From NCBI RefSeq assembly GCF_025698545.1, contig NC_068567.1, forward strand, positions 59,153,371 to 59,217,370: DNA of 64,000 nucleotides, in the 5' to 3' direction. A program made the position numbers and the translations under genes. The stretch comes from Gossypium raimondii (Eukaryota > Streptophyta > Magnoliopsida > Malvales > Malvaceae). The notes below the pieces were generated by a model, which saw only the letters and a list, made by a program, of their open reading frames with translations, was not told where the DNA came from and made no database searches. Positions 1-9,907 of the stretch are shown in pieces (positions within the stretch are counted from its first letter, which is position 1; every line of letters starts with the position of its first letter).

Positions 1-1308
1 CAATATTTCATAGACCTTTCTTAAAGCATAGCTAGATCGTATAATAGGTCAGAGTCACCATTTAATAACATAGATTATCCATATGGAGACACTAGAATAG
101 AGTCACCACTAGAAAGACACCGATAATCAACTGTATCACTAGAGGTTCCTTTAGGCATCGAATGTGACGACATCTATCAGACTGTCGTCAACTTGAGTTA
201 AGGGTGTCATAATATGAGTTTGTTATACGATGATAATTTCAAGTCAACATCCTTATGGATTATGTAAACACTGTGTTTTACTTAACCCTTAGGCACGCCA
301 AAAGGACTTATTTTCTCAATTATCTATGACTACTAACATTGTTGTACAACAAACTAATGCAACTTCTTCATACCAACAATTAGGCTATGCTTCAAAACCA
401 CCATTTAGGCCTCCTTATCAAATTTTCTAGGGCAGAGGTCCAGCACCTTCCGGGGGTTGGAGACAAAAAGGTCAAATGTGCGATCACATTGTTATCATCG
501 ATTTGACCAATCAAATGTTGGAATTTCAAGTACTCCTTTAGTTCCAAGGACCGCCAATCATTGTACCTTTGAGTTTGGGTTCTCACACAACTATAGCTAC
601 AATAGACTTGCATCAGATCCCTTTCATACAACTGAATTTCCTTTTGTAACTTTGGGTTCTCTAGTTCCAATGGTCTCATACTCACAACTCGAGCCTACTC
701 CTCAAATCCACTCTATTGTTGCAACTCCAAAAATGATCCATGATAGCGCCTAGTATCCCGATTCTAGAGCCACGAATCATTTCACCAATAATGTTTATTT
801 GACCAACTCCTCTCTATATCATAGTTCAAGTAAAATTTTGTTAGGGAATGGATGTAGTTTGCCTATTGCTAATGTTGGTCAATCATCTTTACTTATAAGA
901 ACTAGACTTTTATCTCTAAAACATTCATTTCATTTCCCTAACATTGCAAACAACTTGTTGTCAATATCTAAGTTCGTGTGGTTCATCAACTATATCTACT
1001 AGTATACTCATTAAGACTCAAGACAATGAAAATCTTTGTTACCTATCATCTTAACAAGATTCCCTTATAACATGGCACCGAAAAATGGGTCATTCTTCTC
1101 TTGAAGCTTTGTTATATATTTTAAGAGATTGTAATGAGTCTTTTTCTAGCAATAAAAAGTTGAACTTTTGTGTAGCTTGTAGACTTGAAATTCATAAATA
1201 TTGTTTGTTTTAAATGAAAAATCTTACAAAAAGTGTTCATAAATATAAATTGAAGGCTTTAAGGCAAATATCAAAAAATAGATAAAATGAATATAGCTAT
1301 GAAGTTTA
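1..1308 (+). mobile_element. Decayed Ty1/Copia polyprotein fragment (left part)
   Basis: Short plus-strand reading segments between about 300 and 1210 resemble a Copia Gag-Pol polyprotein in order. Near 760-1000 there is a protease-like block: a DSRATNHF motif, matching the D-S-G-A-T/S active-site pattern with the glycine lost, then a stretch typical of the protease to pre-integrase linker. Near 1085-1200 an MGHSSLEALLYIL segment followed by paired Cys residues resembles the GAG-pre-integrase zinc-binding module. Several stops and frame changes break it, so it is dead. The sequence is cut at 1308 by the LTR composite, and the GTTTA at 1304-1308 recurs at 4142-4146. No integrase, reverse transcriptase or RNase H is visible in the window, so this is only a fragment. 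Confidence 0.7.
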
Positions 1309-1564
1309 TGTAACACCCCTCAAATTTTGAGTATTTACTCTTGGGCAACAATAATTTTCTCACTTTTGCGATTTAATCATTCCTTGCATTAATATGTCAT
1401 AATATACTTCTCAATGTTGGCATAACTCAAAATTTCCCTTTTTGTTACTTTATTTCCTTATTTTACTATACCAAGGATAATATCTTACTGTAGGAATTTT
1501 CAAAATATTACATTTGTGGTCCCGAAACCACTATTTCGACTAGGCCCAAATTCGGGCTATTACA
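1309..1564 (-). repeat. Short Gypsy 3' LTR, minus orientation, beside a polypurine tract
   Basis: On the minus strand this reads from TGTAATAGCCCG to GGGGTGTTACA. The interior about 1318-1512 matches the terminal region of the solo LTR at roughly 20555-20770, with the same order of motifs (CAAATTTTGAGTATTTACTC, then a TTACTGTAG block). A run of seven C at 1569-1575 followed by CTTTAGGG is a polypurine tract on the minus strand directly upstream of the LTR start, which fixes the orientation. Confidence 0.6.
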
Positions 1565-2743
1565 ACTCTCCCCCCCTTTAGGGATTTTCGTCCCCGAAAA
1601 TCTTTCCAAGAGTAGTTACTTCCAGCTCTCATGAAACACTTTCACTAACATTTCAGAATCACTAATCGATTTAATCTCATATATCTCTTTCCAATAAATA
1701 TATCACTATATCATACTTTCTGAAATATATATTTTTCATTTCGACTATCCGTCTTCATACTCGTGAATACGCATGCTTAAATACATACAACTCAAATCAT
1801 ATCTCGATAAATCAGTTCACTCCAAGAAAACAATTGAGTTGATTTTAACTATCAAATATTAACATATCAAAGTACTCTGTTTTCTTCATGCTGAAAATAC
1901 AGCTCACACACACAATATTTCAAAATTCTTTTAGCATGCAAATCACCAGAATCACCACATTTTAGCTCTGGAATTTCATCGTAGCAAAACAATTCACTTT
2001 TTAAATATGCATACAAAATAGAAAAATAACCGATCACAAACCGGCCAATCCAATAGGGCTTTCGTCTGACATCATAATTAGCTAACATTCTCATAACATA
2101 AGAACTCCATTAGAAACTGAAAAATTATACACATATCTCTGAGGATAAAAAAAATATATATATAAAATATCCAGAAAAGACTATCATGTTCATTTTAATT
2201 GTAACCGTCACACACAGGCGTCTTTACCACTTAATTATCATTTCTCTAACAAATTTTGTTATCACGAACCTCACATTATTCCATTCACTAACAAAAATCA
2301 ATTCAAAAGAACTTCCAGTTAATACATACATTCTTTAGGTATCACACCTTAATATTTTGTCTCATCAAATTTAACTTCTTCTTTAGTTCACATTTATGAA
2401 CTTATTCAACATGATTCTCGTAAAAATTTCGTCATAAAGCAATACTGATAAGGGGGTGATGGTGAGGTCGTAAAACCTCTAACTTACTCTCATAAATTCA
2501 TATATATATGACTTAGCTTTCATCATCAATGTAATACCATCATAACCACATAGTTCATTCCAAGCAAATTAACACATCTATTTATTACAAATGTTTTATG
2601 TCACTCACAATTTCACACAACAAATTTACTTACTCGAGCTTAATATTAATATCTAATTAAATTCCAATACTTGGCTTCTATTTTACTTATCGACATTTGT
2701 CAAATTAGAGAACGTCTTACGGAATTGAGTACTTCGTTTTCTT

Positions 2744-2975
2744 GATGCCATAGTCCAACTATGGTCTTACACGTAATCACAAATCACATACCGATGCCAT
2801 AGCCCAGCTATGGTCTTACACGTAATCACAAATCACATACCGATGCCATAGCCCAGCTATGGTCTTACACGGAATCACATATCACTTACCGATGCCATAG
2901 CCCAACTATGGTCTTATACGGAATCACATAATCACATGTTCACATGTTGCCATGGTCAAACCATGGTCTTTTCCG
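2744..2975. repeat. 49-bp tandem repeat array within the LTR composite
   Basis: Four well-conserved units of about 49 bp begin GATGCCATAGCCCAGCTATG. Each contains the imperfect palindrome CCATAGCCCAGCTATGG and ends in an AATCACAAATCACATACC-like spacer. A fifth divergent unit follows (CCATGGTCAAACCATGG). The position resembles that of the palindromic repeats inside the related solo LTR at 18612-18850, so it is probably an internal LTR minisatellite. Confidence 0.8.
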
Positions 2976-4146
2976 TCAATTCATCACATATCACTGAACG
3001 AAAGTACTCATTCCTGCGTTCTACACAATTTAATCTTCCAATTCAATTTCCAGCAATTTGATTTTCTGCGTCACGGTCACTAATTTATTTTTATCTGGAG
3101 TTGTAGGGCTCCAAATTGAATTACGTAAATTTTCCTAAAAACTAGACTCATATACCTCTCCACCATAAAATTTTCAGCATTTTTAGTTGAAGAGTGGTCG
3201 GAACTGTCAGACAGCAAAATAGGGGAAAATTTAAAGAATAAACTGTACTATTTGGCTAAACCAAAAATTCTGAAAATTTTATAGCAAGAAGATATGTAAG
3301 TCTAGTTTCAGGGAAAGTTAACGGATCTTAATTTGGATTTTTGTATCTCAAGATATAAATGATTTAGTGACTATGACTCAAATGGACAACTTTGAATAAA
3401 TTTACAAGAAAATAGTGAAATTATAGACAATGTTACTTATAAGCAAGTTATGTAAATTAAGGATGTGGAATGGAGAGGAGGAGGAGGAAAATAAATTTAT
3501 GAATATTATGCTAGCATGGATTTGCATTTCAAATGGTTAATTTGCATGATTTGGGCTCGAGGACTAAATTGAGTAAAAGTAAAACTTTAAGGGTAATTTT
3601 GGAAAAATGTCAAAAATGACCAAATTGCATGAAATGAATTGTTTTATTATTTGAATTACTAAATTGAATGAAATATTAATTGAGATCAAGATTGGGTGGA
3701 AATTCAAGAAAAAAAAAGAAAATTTTCAAAATTTCCCTGAATTTTGGTATTTCTGCAATTTATCCTGGTAAGTTCGTATGAACTATATTTTGTATAATTT
3801 TAATTAAATTGAATGCTATTTGGTAATGAATATTATATATATGTGTGTTTGGAATTGAATTATTATTGGATGTTTTGAAATGATTATCGGAAGCTCGATT
3901 GGGTTGGAAGCTTGTTGGAGATATATCACATTATCTATTGGTTCTATCGGAAATTTTGGATGATTTGATTCTGGTTATTGTATAAGTTAAATTGGTTAAT
4001 GATTAGCTCATAAATGTTTTGATTTTGATTGGTTATAAATATGAATGTTTGATGAAATGAAATGTCGGAAAATTCATTTGTAAACTCCGGTAATGCTCTA
4101 TAACCCTATTCTGGGGAAGGATACGGGTTAGGGGTGTTACAGTTTA

Positions 4147-4800
4147 ATAGATCAGACTCGTCAAATGTTGACTATTCTACTCTAATCTATACATGGGTGA
4201 AGTGTACGTATAATTCTAATGATCACTAATGGCCTTCCCTTGTGACCCCAGTAACCCATTCGTCAAATGTTGACTCAATAATTCCTTAGGCCACTAACGC
4301 TTCCTACCAAGATCTCACCAATGAAAATTGATTAATCATTTAATTTTTTAAATACTATATTTAATAGCAATTATGAATAATAAAAATTAAAATACATTAT
4401 ACATAATAGAACCGATAAATAAGATATTACAAATTGACGCACAAATATCATATCTATAGGATAATCTCAAAAGAGAAAGATAAATCAACAGTAATCACAA
4501 CACTAGGATAATTTAGAAATAAACTAGAGATGCATCACATTGATTAAACCGCTGAAAATTACATCTTAGCCCTGCCATCATTAGATCAACTAGACAATGA
4601 ACTCCAGTCAACCAAGAAAGTATTGCTAAGAGCTTAAAGAGACCCATTGTATTAATGACACACAAAAGGTCAAGTCTCAAATGGCCTATCATCTTCCTTA
4701 TCTCGGATTCTAATTTTACAAACATCATCACTGCTCTATCATGAGAAAATTTTTCGAGAATGGTCCACAATAGATCTGACAACATTCTTACATTGATAAA

Positions 4801-4854
<54 letters not shown>

Positions 4855-6057
4855 AAAGTTGACTAAAACTTGAAAACTAAAACAACCATTGCTTTCAAAA
4901 AAAACAATGTGGATCAAATAAAATTCACGAAAGTGTAGACAAAGCTATAATAATATAGACTAAAATTAAAAATAAAACAAAAATCAAATAATATGATTGA
5001 AGAAACTACTACCGTCAATTAACCCGAAAATTGCCTCTCGACCAACAAAATAAATATTCGATTTGAAAAAGTTAAGCAGGCAGGTTAATTTTTTTCATAC
5101 GAAGAAAAGGAGGGCTAAAGATTATTTTTTATCATTTAATTAGTTTTACTTGTAAACTTATTATTATTATTATAAAGGAAAGGTAACATATTTACATATA
5201 AAATGGTTATTGACCACTATATGTTTACCTATCTTTTGATGTGTTGTATTCATATATGTGTATATATATTTTCAGAATAACTACCTAAATTACTACATTT
5301 CTATTGTTGTACATGAATTTTAGGATTAGTTTTAAAAGATGCGTAAATTTTTGAAGGAAGAGTGAAACTTTAAAGAGAGAAAATTTTGTCCATCAAATAT
5401 TCATATTGAGATGTGTTGATACTTAATATTAACGGAGGTTAAGATGAAAAGGAAAATAGTGTTTTGGTTTAGAAAATAGAGTCGAAAACCTCCAAATGGA
5501 GTGTTTGGGATTACTTAAATCATGAGTATTTCGGGTTGGATAATCGGGTCGAATTTCAAGCTAGATTAGTATATATTTTATTATAATTGTACTTAAATTT
5601 GTCCCCTACTTCGTTGATACCTAGCATCAACCAAAATCAAGATGAAGAGAGAAATGATAAATGAAGTATTTGAAATTATCTAAATCATAAATATTTTGGA
5701 TCCGACAACCAAATTAAATTTCGGATAGAATTATTATATTTTTTATTATGATTGTATAACAAGATGCAAATTCTCTTCGTGGCGTTTGTGATTTGTGATG
5801 ATAAATCTTGAGCTATACTTTATATATAAAATTCCAGGTGAAAATTAAAAGCAAATTTTTGCTCAGATTTAGCTAATATGCAAAACACCGAAGAAATTAG
5901 CTTCGCACGGAAACTTGGAAAAGTGTCGATTTAATTCAATTTAAAATTTGCAATCATGAACCATCCCACTTCTTTTATCTCAATCAACCTCTGTCAGAAC
6001 AATAAAAGATGCAGAGATGACGTGTGCTTATTTATTATACAACCTTAATATCACAAG
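4147..6057. other. AT-rich intergenic DNA, no gene seen
   Basis: Nothing in this stretch could be supported as a gene. The first 200 bases probably continue the decayed Copia insertion: the GTTTA join is followed by two copies of TCGTCAAATGTTGACT. A long AT microsatellite lies at 4805-4852. Around 5500-5770 a degenerate duplication of roughly 180 bp can be seen, with TTAAATCATGAGTATTT and CTAAATCATAAATATTT as matching landmarks. Confidence 0.6.
4805..4852. repeat. (AT)n microsatellite
   Basis: An uninterrupted run of about 24 AT dinucleotides. Confidence 0.95.
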
Positions 6058-6349
6058 TTACAGCACGTTTGGTTCGCTGTATTAAAATAGAGGCGTAATA
6101 GCAAATCAATTATTTGGTTGAATGTAATGGAATAGAGGCGTAATAGTAATCTTGTGTTTGGTTGAATGGAATAAAGGTGTAATAGCATAATGGAAAAAAT
6201 TAAAATGACTAGAATACCCTTACCATAAATTTGTTTTGGTAAATAATTATTGTTATTGTTATTGTTATTTAAATTTTAATAAGATTATTAATATCAATAA
6301 TAAATAATTTAATCATATTTAAACATAATTATTATTAAATATATTATAA

Positions 6350-6760
6350 TTAAAATATATAATTTAATAAAATTCTTAATAATCAATATTCTTATATGAA
6401 TTTACTCAAATAATAATATATGATACTATAAAATATAAATTAACATAATTATTATAATTAAAATATATAATTTAATAAAATTCTTAATAATTAATATTCT
6501 TATATGAATTTACTCAAATCATAATATATGATACTATAAAAGATAATTTGAAATAATTAATATTAAATATATTTTAATTAAAATATATGATTTAATAAAA
6601 TTTAAAATAATTATAACTAATAAATTATCTTATATGAATTTGTATAATTTAAAATAATTATTATTACATATAATTTAATAATAATATATAATTTCATAAA
6701 ATTCTTGATAATAAATTTTCTTATATGAATTTATATAATTTAAAATAATTAATATTAAAA
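6350..6760. repeat. AT-rich tandem repeat, ~105-bp unit
   Basis: Two close copies (about 6349-6453 and 6454-6560) and two or more diverged copies share the landmarks AATATATAATTTAATAAAAT and TCTTATATGAATTT. The array lies just inside the left end of the inverted-repeat element. Confidence 0.75.
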
Positions 6761-7261
6761 GAACTAAAAGCACATCCCGATGAATTTGGATAAATGATTG
6801 TCTAGATGCACTTGAATGAATAAATTCATTCTTGATGTAAAAACCTTTTTATATTAATTTATATAATTTAAAATTTCAAAATACTAATAATATAAATAAC
6901 CACTTATTAAAAATACATATAGAATGGATCTAGATAAATAGGTGTCCAAATTCAATTGTATCTAGATAATATTCAAATAATAAACATAAAAGAGAATGGA
7001 ATGAAGAGGCGGACATAAAAATTTTGCCATGAAAGTATGATCATGGATGCTGCTAAATAGAATGCATGTCTTACAAGATCCACCTTGTTTCTCAAATGAT
7101 TGGATAATTTTTCTCACACAATTATTTTCTTATCATTCTGACCTAATCTTTCCAACCCGGATCACCGCACAAGAGAAAAGGGTTAAAACAATAGAAACGG
7201 TTCGAAATTCTAGTCGAGACCAAAAGCTTGGCCATTAAATTCACAAAGATGTCAATAGCCC

Positions 7262-9128
7262 CAGAGTCATTCCGGATCTCATCATCGAATTTCTTTTAAG
7301 CTCGGATGTTTCTCAAAGTACTGCGTCTGCGGTCATGGTGCCGATCTTTTCTTTGTTCATAAAAAAGATAAAAATTCAGCAATTGTGATTTGGAACACAA
7401 CAACACACATTTCGGCATTGTTTTATTTATTACCTTAAGTTCTTGAACCTCGGCAATTTCTTTCTCCAATCGCCGAGACTCTTTCAAGGATTTCTCCTCT
7501 GCCTCTTTCAATTCTACAAGCTATAACCACAAATAAATAGCACATCATTCGAGGAAAAACTTGGAGAGGGGTAAAAGAGAGTCAATTATCCTGTTGATTC
7601 TCACCAATGCATCAAATTTTGGTTTGTATTGAGGAGTGACGGTGTCAACAAACTTGGGGATCTCTACACCTGCAATGGAAGAGTATATAACATTTGTAAC
7701 GGTGAATCCCTCAAAACTCCATCCAAACCTTATAACAAGCATGATAAATATGATTACTTCGACTGCTAGAAATTGCAGACAAGTGAGAATTGAGTAGCTA
7801 GATGTCTATATTTTCTTCATTCTACTTTGAACATAAGTATAAGAGTATCTCAAGTTTTGGTGTCCAGAAGAATCTGATCACATAATAGCATTATTGAAAT
7901 GAAACATCTACGGTATTAATCTGAAATTGTTAAATGCTAATAGCATTCAACAAGTGAATTGCACACAAATAAGAATTGTATTTGCAAACAAAATAGCAAC
8001 CAATTTAAACAATGTCCTCATTGGCAATTGATTTCCATTTAACTTTTAGTGAAGTATGGGGCATGGAACTGATCTAGGAAAGATCAAGGAGATCCGGAGT
8101 GGAAAATGATTGATAAGCGTATTACATAAACTCGAGTGCAAGTGTCGATCGGGCTAAATGTCCAAAATGAGTATGGTCAACTTTTTCCAAGAATTTGTAG
8201 GGTCCTTGAAGGTCATATCCCATATCTATGGTCCAGATATAGGTCGTGCATTGATATTTTCGTAAAAAAACCATAGAAATATAAAGCAATAGCAATAAAA
8301 TCCATACTTTACTAATACCCCTTCCAAAACCCCAAAAACTGAGAGTGAAGAAAGGAAAGAGCTAGCTACTTAAGGTGACCATATCAGCATCCAACTAAGT
8401 AATAGTTCCCTTGTACCATAGAGATGATCTTCAAAGTAACAAATTCAGGAAGTGGCACCGCATGAGGAACACAAACATGTGGAAGCCAAACAATTTATGA
8501 TTTTATAGACCTGCAACTGATCTAAGCATAACCATATATAGGATGACTGGAAAATTGGATAGAGAGTAGGCCAAATATGATAACTATCAAATTAACTTAC
8601 TCTCATATGCCTCTTTGTACATATCTACCAGGCGAGAGCCAATTCCTTTTCTATAGTACTCCCAGTCAATGGATTCAGGTTCCTGCTTAAGAAATCGGAT
8701 TATTAACAAGATAGGACTGAAACCTTGAACAAAACTAAAATTTCCTTAAAAATGAAAAAAAAAAGGTTCCAAAATCAAACCTTGAACAAAAAAATTCAAC
8801 CTTATTGAAAATTTATTTCAATATAAAATATTAAAATCATCATTAAAAAACTAAAACCCTAAGATCTAATCAACAGATTAACCCAACAAATCTATGAAAA
8901 AAATCAATAAAAATGCTAAAAAGGAGCTAGGGATTAGAGAGAATATAAGAAAAAGACCTGGCTGAATTTGGTTTGTAAAGTAGAGTTAACTTCATCAAAA
9001 GTGCGACGAAGAGTAGCGAACTCTTTGCGAGCCTCATCGGAGACCAAAAGCTTAGCCATCCCTTCCCAATCAATGTTCTTTGATGCTTTGAACGCGACAT
9101 CGACGACTTTCTTCCCCGGTCCGCTCAT
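7262..9128 (-). pseudogene. Mitochondrial ATP synthase subunit d, copy with a broken last exon
   Basis: The encoded protein matches plant F1Fo ATP synthase subunit d (ATPQ family), a peripheral-stalk subunit of the mitochondrial enzyme. Four exons splice in frame with GT-AG borders: 9128-8958 (57 codons, starts MSGPGKKVVDVAFKASKN), 8682-8601 (EPESIDWEYYRKGIG...), 7669-7605 (...VEIPKFVDTVTPQYKPKFD...) and 7520-7434 (...LKEAEEKSLKESRRLEKEI...). The final exon, about 7354-7262, is recognisable (KIGTMTADA) but carries several single-base indels. The first throws the frame into TGA soon after TMTADA, so the usual end of the family is lost. A translated product would have about 146 residues, against about 168 in the family from memory. 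A 20-bp piece nearly identical to exon 1 (AGACCAAAAGCTTGGCCAT) lies at 7217-7236, just past the last exon. The copy keeps introns, so it is not a retrogene. It sits inside the inverted-repeat element at 6061-9443. Confidence 0.8.
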
Positions 9129-9446
9129 TTTTCTCGCACTTTCTCGCTTCCCAAACACGAGACGGTGGAGATTTGGTTCAAGAAACTACTGTTGATGTTG
9201 GGAGGAGAGGGTGGGGTGGAGCAGATTTTGGTGGGGAGGTAAAAGCGAACGATTAGCTAATCCTTACTTTTGAAACGGAATGGCTAATCGTTGTTGAAGC
9301 AGAGAAAATGAGGAATACATCCGTGTTGTAATAGGCCTGTAATAGGCAATACATCAAACCAAACACGGGATTAAGTGGGGATTAGTGGGGCCCACGGATT
9401 AGGGGTGTATTGGCTAATCCAATACACCCAACCAAACACGCTCTTA

Positions 9447-9813
9447 GTGTAAAAGTATTGTAGATTTTATATAATAAGGGTTAAATTGTATTTTATTTTT
9501 TATTAAAATAATAGATATATATATTAATTTAAGTATACTAAATAAAAATAAATTAATCCTTTCTGTTAAGTTTCATATCTTTATATTATTAAAATTGATG
9601 TAGTTGATAAAATAATCGATAGTGATATATGGTATGCTACGTGTATTTTATCTTGATATATGAACTAGTCTTTAATAGAATAATTGGATGAATCTTAATA
9701 AAAGATTAATTTACTTTTTAATCTAACGTATAAAGTTTAATTTATTCATTTTTAATAAAGAGACCAAAATATAGTCTGGATTTTAATATAAAAACTCCAT
9801 TACACTTTTACCA
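9447..9813. mobile_element. MITE (family A) directly upstream of the peroxidase gene
   Basis: Long imperfect inverted arms: the left GTAAAAGTATTGTAGATTTT pairs with the right end, whose reverse complement begins GTAAAAGTGTAATGGAGTTT. Pairing continues inward (TTAATTTAAGT... against ...ACTTTATACGTTAG). A related palindromic element occurs at 27457-27835. Its left edge abuts the TTA at 9444-9446 of the neighbouring element. Confidence 0.55.
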
Positions 9814-9847
9814 TATTAACTTGCCATGAACACAAAATTTTAGAAAG

Positions 9848-9855
9848 CTATAAAC
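9848..9855 (+). promoter_or_regulatory. Possible TATA box of the peroxidase gene
   Basis: CTATAAAC lies about 55 bases upstream of the ATG at 9908, leaving a short leader. It is the only good TATA match between the MITE edge (about 9813) and the start codon. No experimental start site is available. Confidence 0.4.
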
Positions 9856-9907
9856 AAATCTATACAGATAAGTGCTTTCTCTTTTCTGCTTTTGTTTCTT
9901 CACAGTG

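Larger units (their letters stand above)
1309..4141. mobile_element. Rearranged Gypsy LTR composite with inverted LTR ends and GTTTA duplication
   Basis: The left end reads TGTAACACCCCT and the right end reads AGGGGTGTTACA, with the 5-bp repeat GTTTA on both sides (1304-1308, 4142-4146). The left 256 bp (1309-1564), read on the minus strand, form a short LTR starting TGTAATAGCCCG. A polypurine tract lies directly beside it (pyrimidine run at 1569-1579 on the plus strand), so this LTR is the 3' LTR of a minus-oriented element. The right part (about 3187-4141) is a plus-oriented LTR fragment of the same family as the solo LTR at 18199-20770. About 3060-3186 is the same LTR segment in the opposite orientation, so two LTR pieces meet head to head near 3187. 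No intact coding region was seen inside. The ends and duplication are seen directly; the history is inference. Confidence 0.65.
6061..9443. mobile_element. PIF/Harbinger-like inverted-repeat element enclosing an ATP synthase d copy
   Basis: The left end reads CAGCACGTTTGGTTCGCTG and the reverse complement of the right end reads GAGCGTGTTTGGTTGGGTG, about 15 of 19 positions alike. Both ends are flanked by TTA (6058-6060 and 9444-9446), the target duplication typical of PIF/Harbinger elements. Behind each terminus are further copies of a TTTGGTTgaATgtAAT motif (left 6067, 6113, 6155; right about 9345 and 9420 in inverse), the repeated subterminal pattern of such elements. No transposase was found. 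Inside are an AT-rich tandem array (6350-6760) and an intron-bearing ATP synthase subunit d copy (7262-9128). Two independent MITEs flanking a resident gene would look similar, so unit transposition is an inference. Confidence 0.6.

Noticed and set aside
2744-2975. CRISPR-like array of regular repeats
   Set aside because: Units are directly abutting tandem copies without unique spacers, inside an LTR of a plant genome.
4513-4806. 97-codon minus-strand frame beside the AT microsatellite
   Set aside because: No motif, no splice context, AT-driven composition.
9872-9907. Upstream extension of the peroxidase reading frame
   Set aside because: The extension begins with GTG, not ATG; the ATG at 9908 gives a normal signal peptide.
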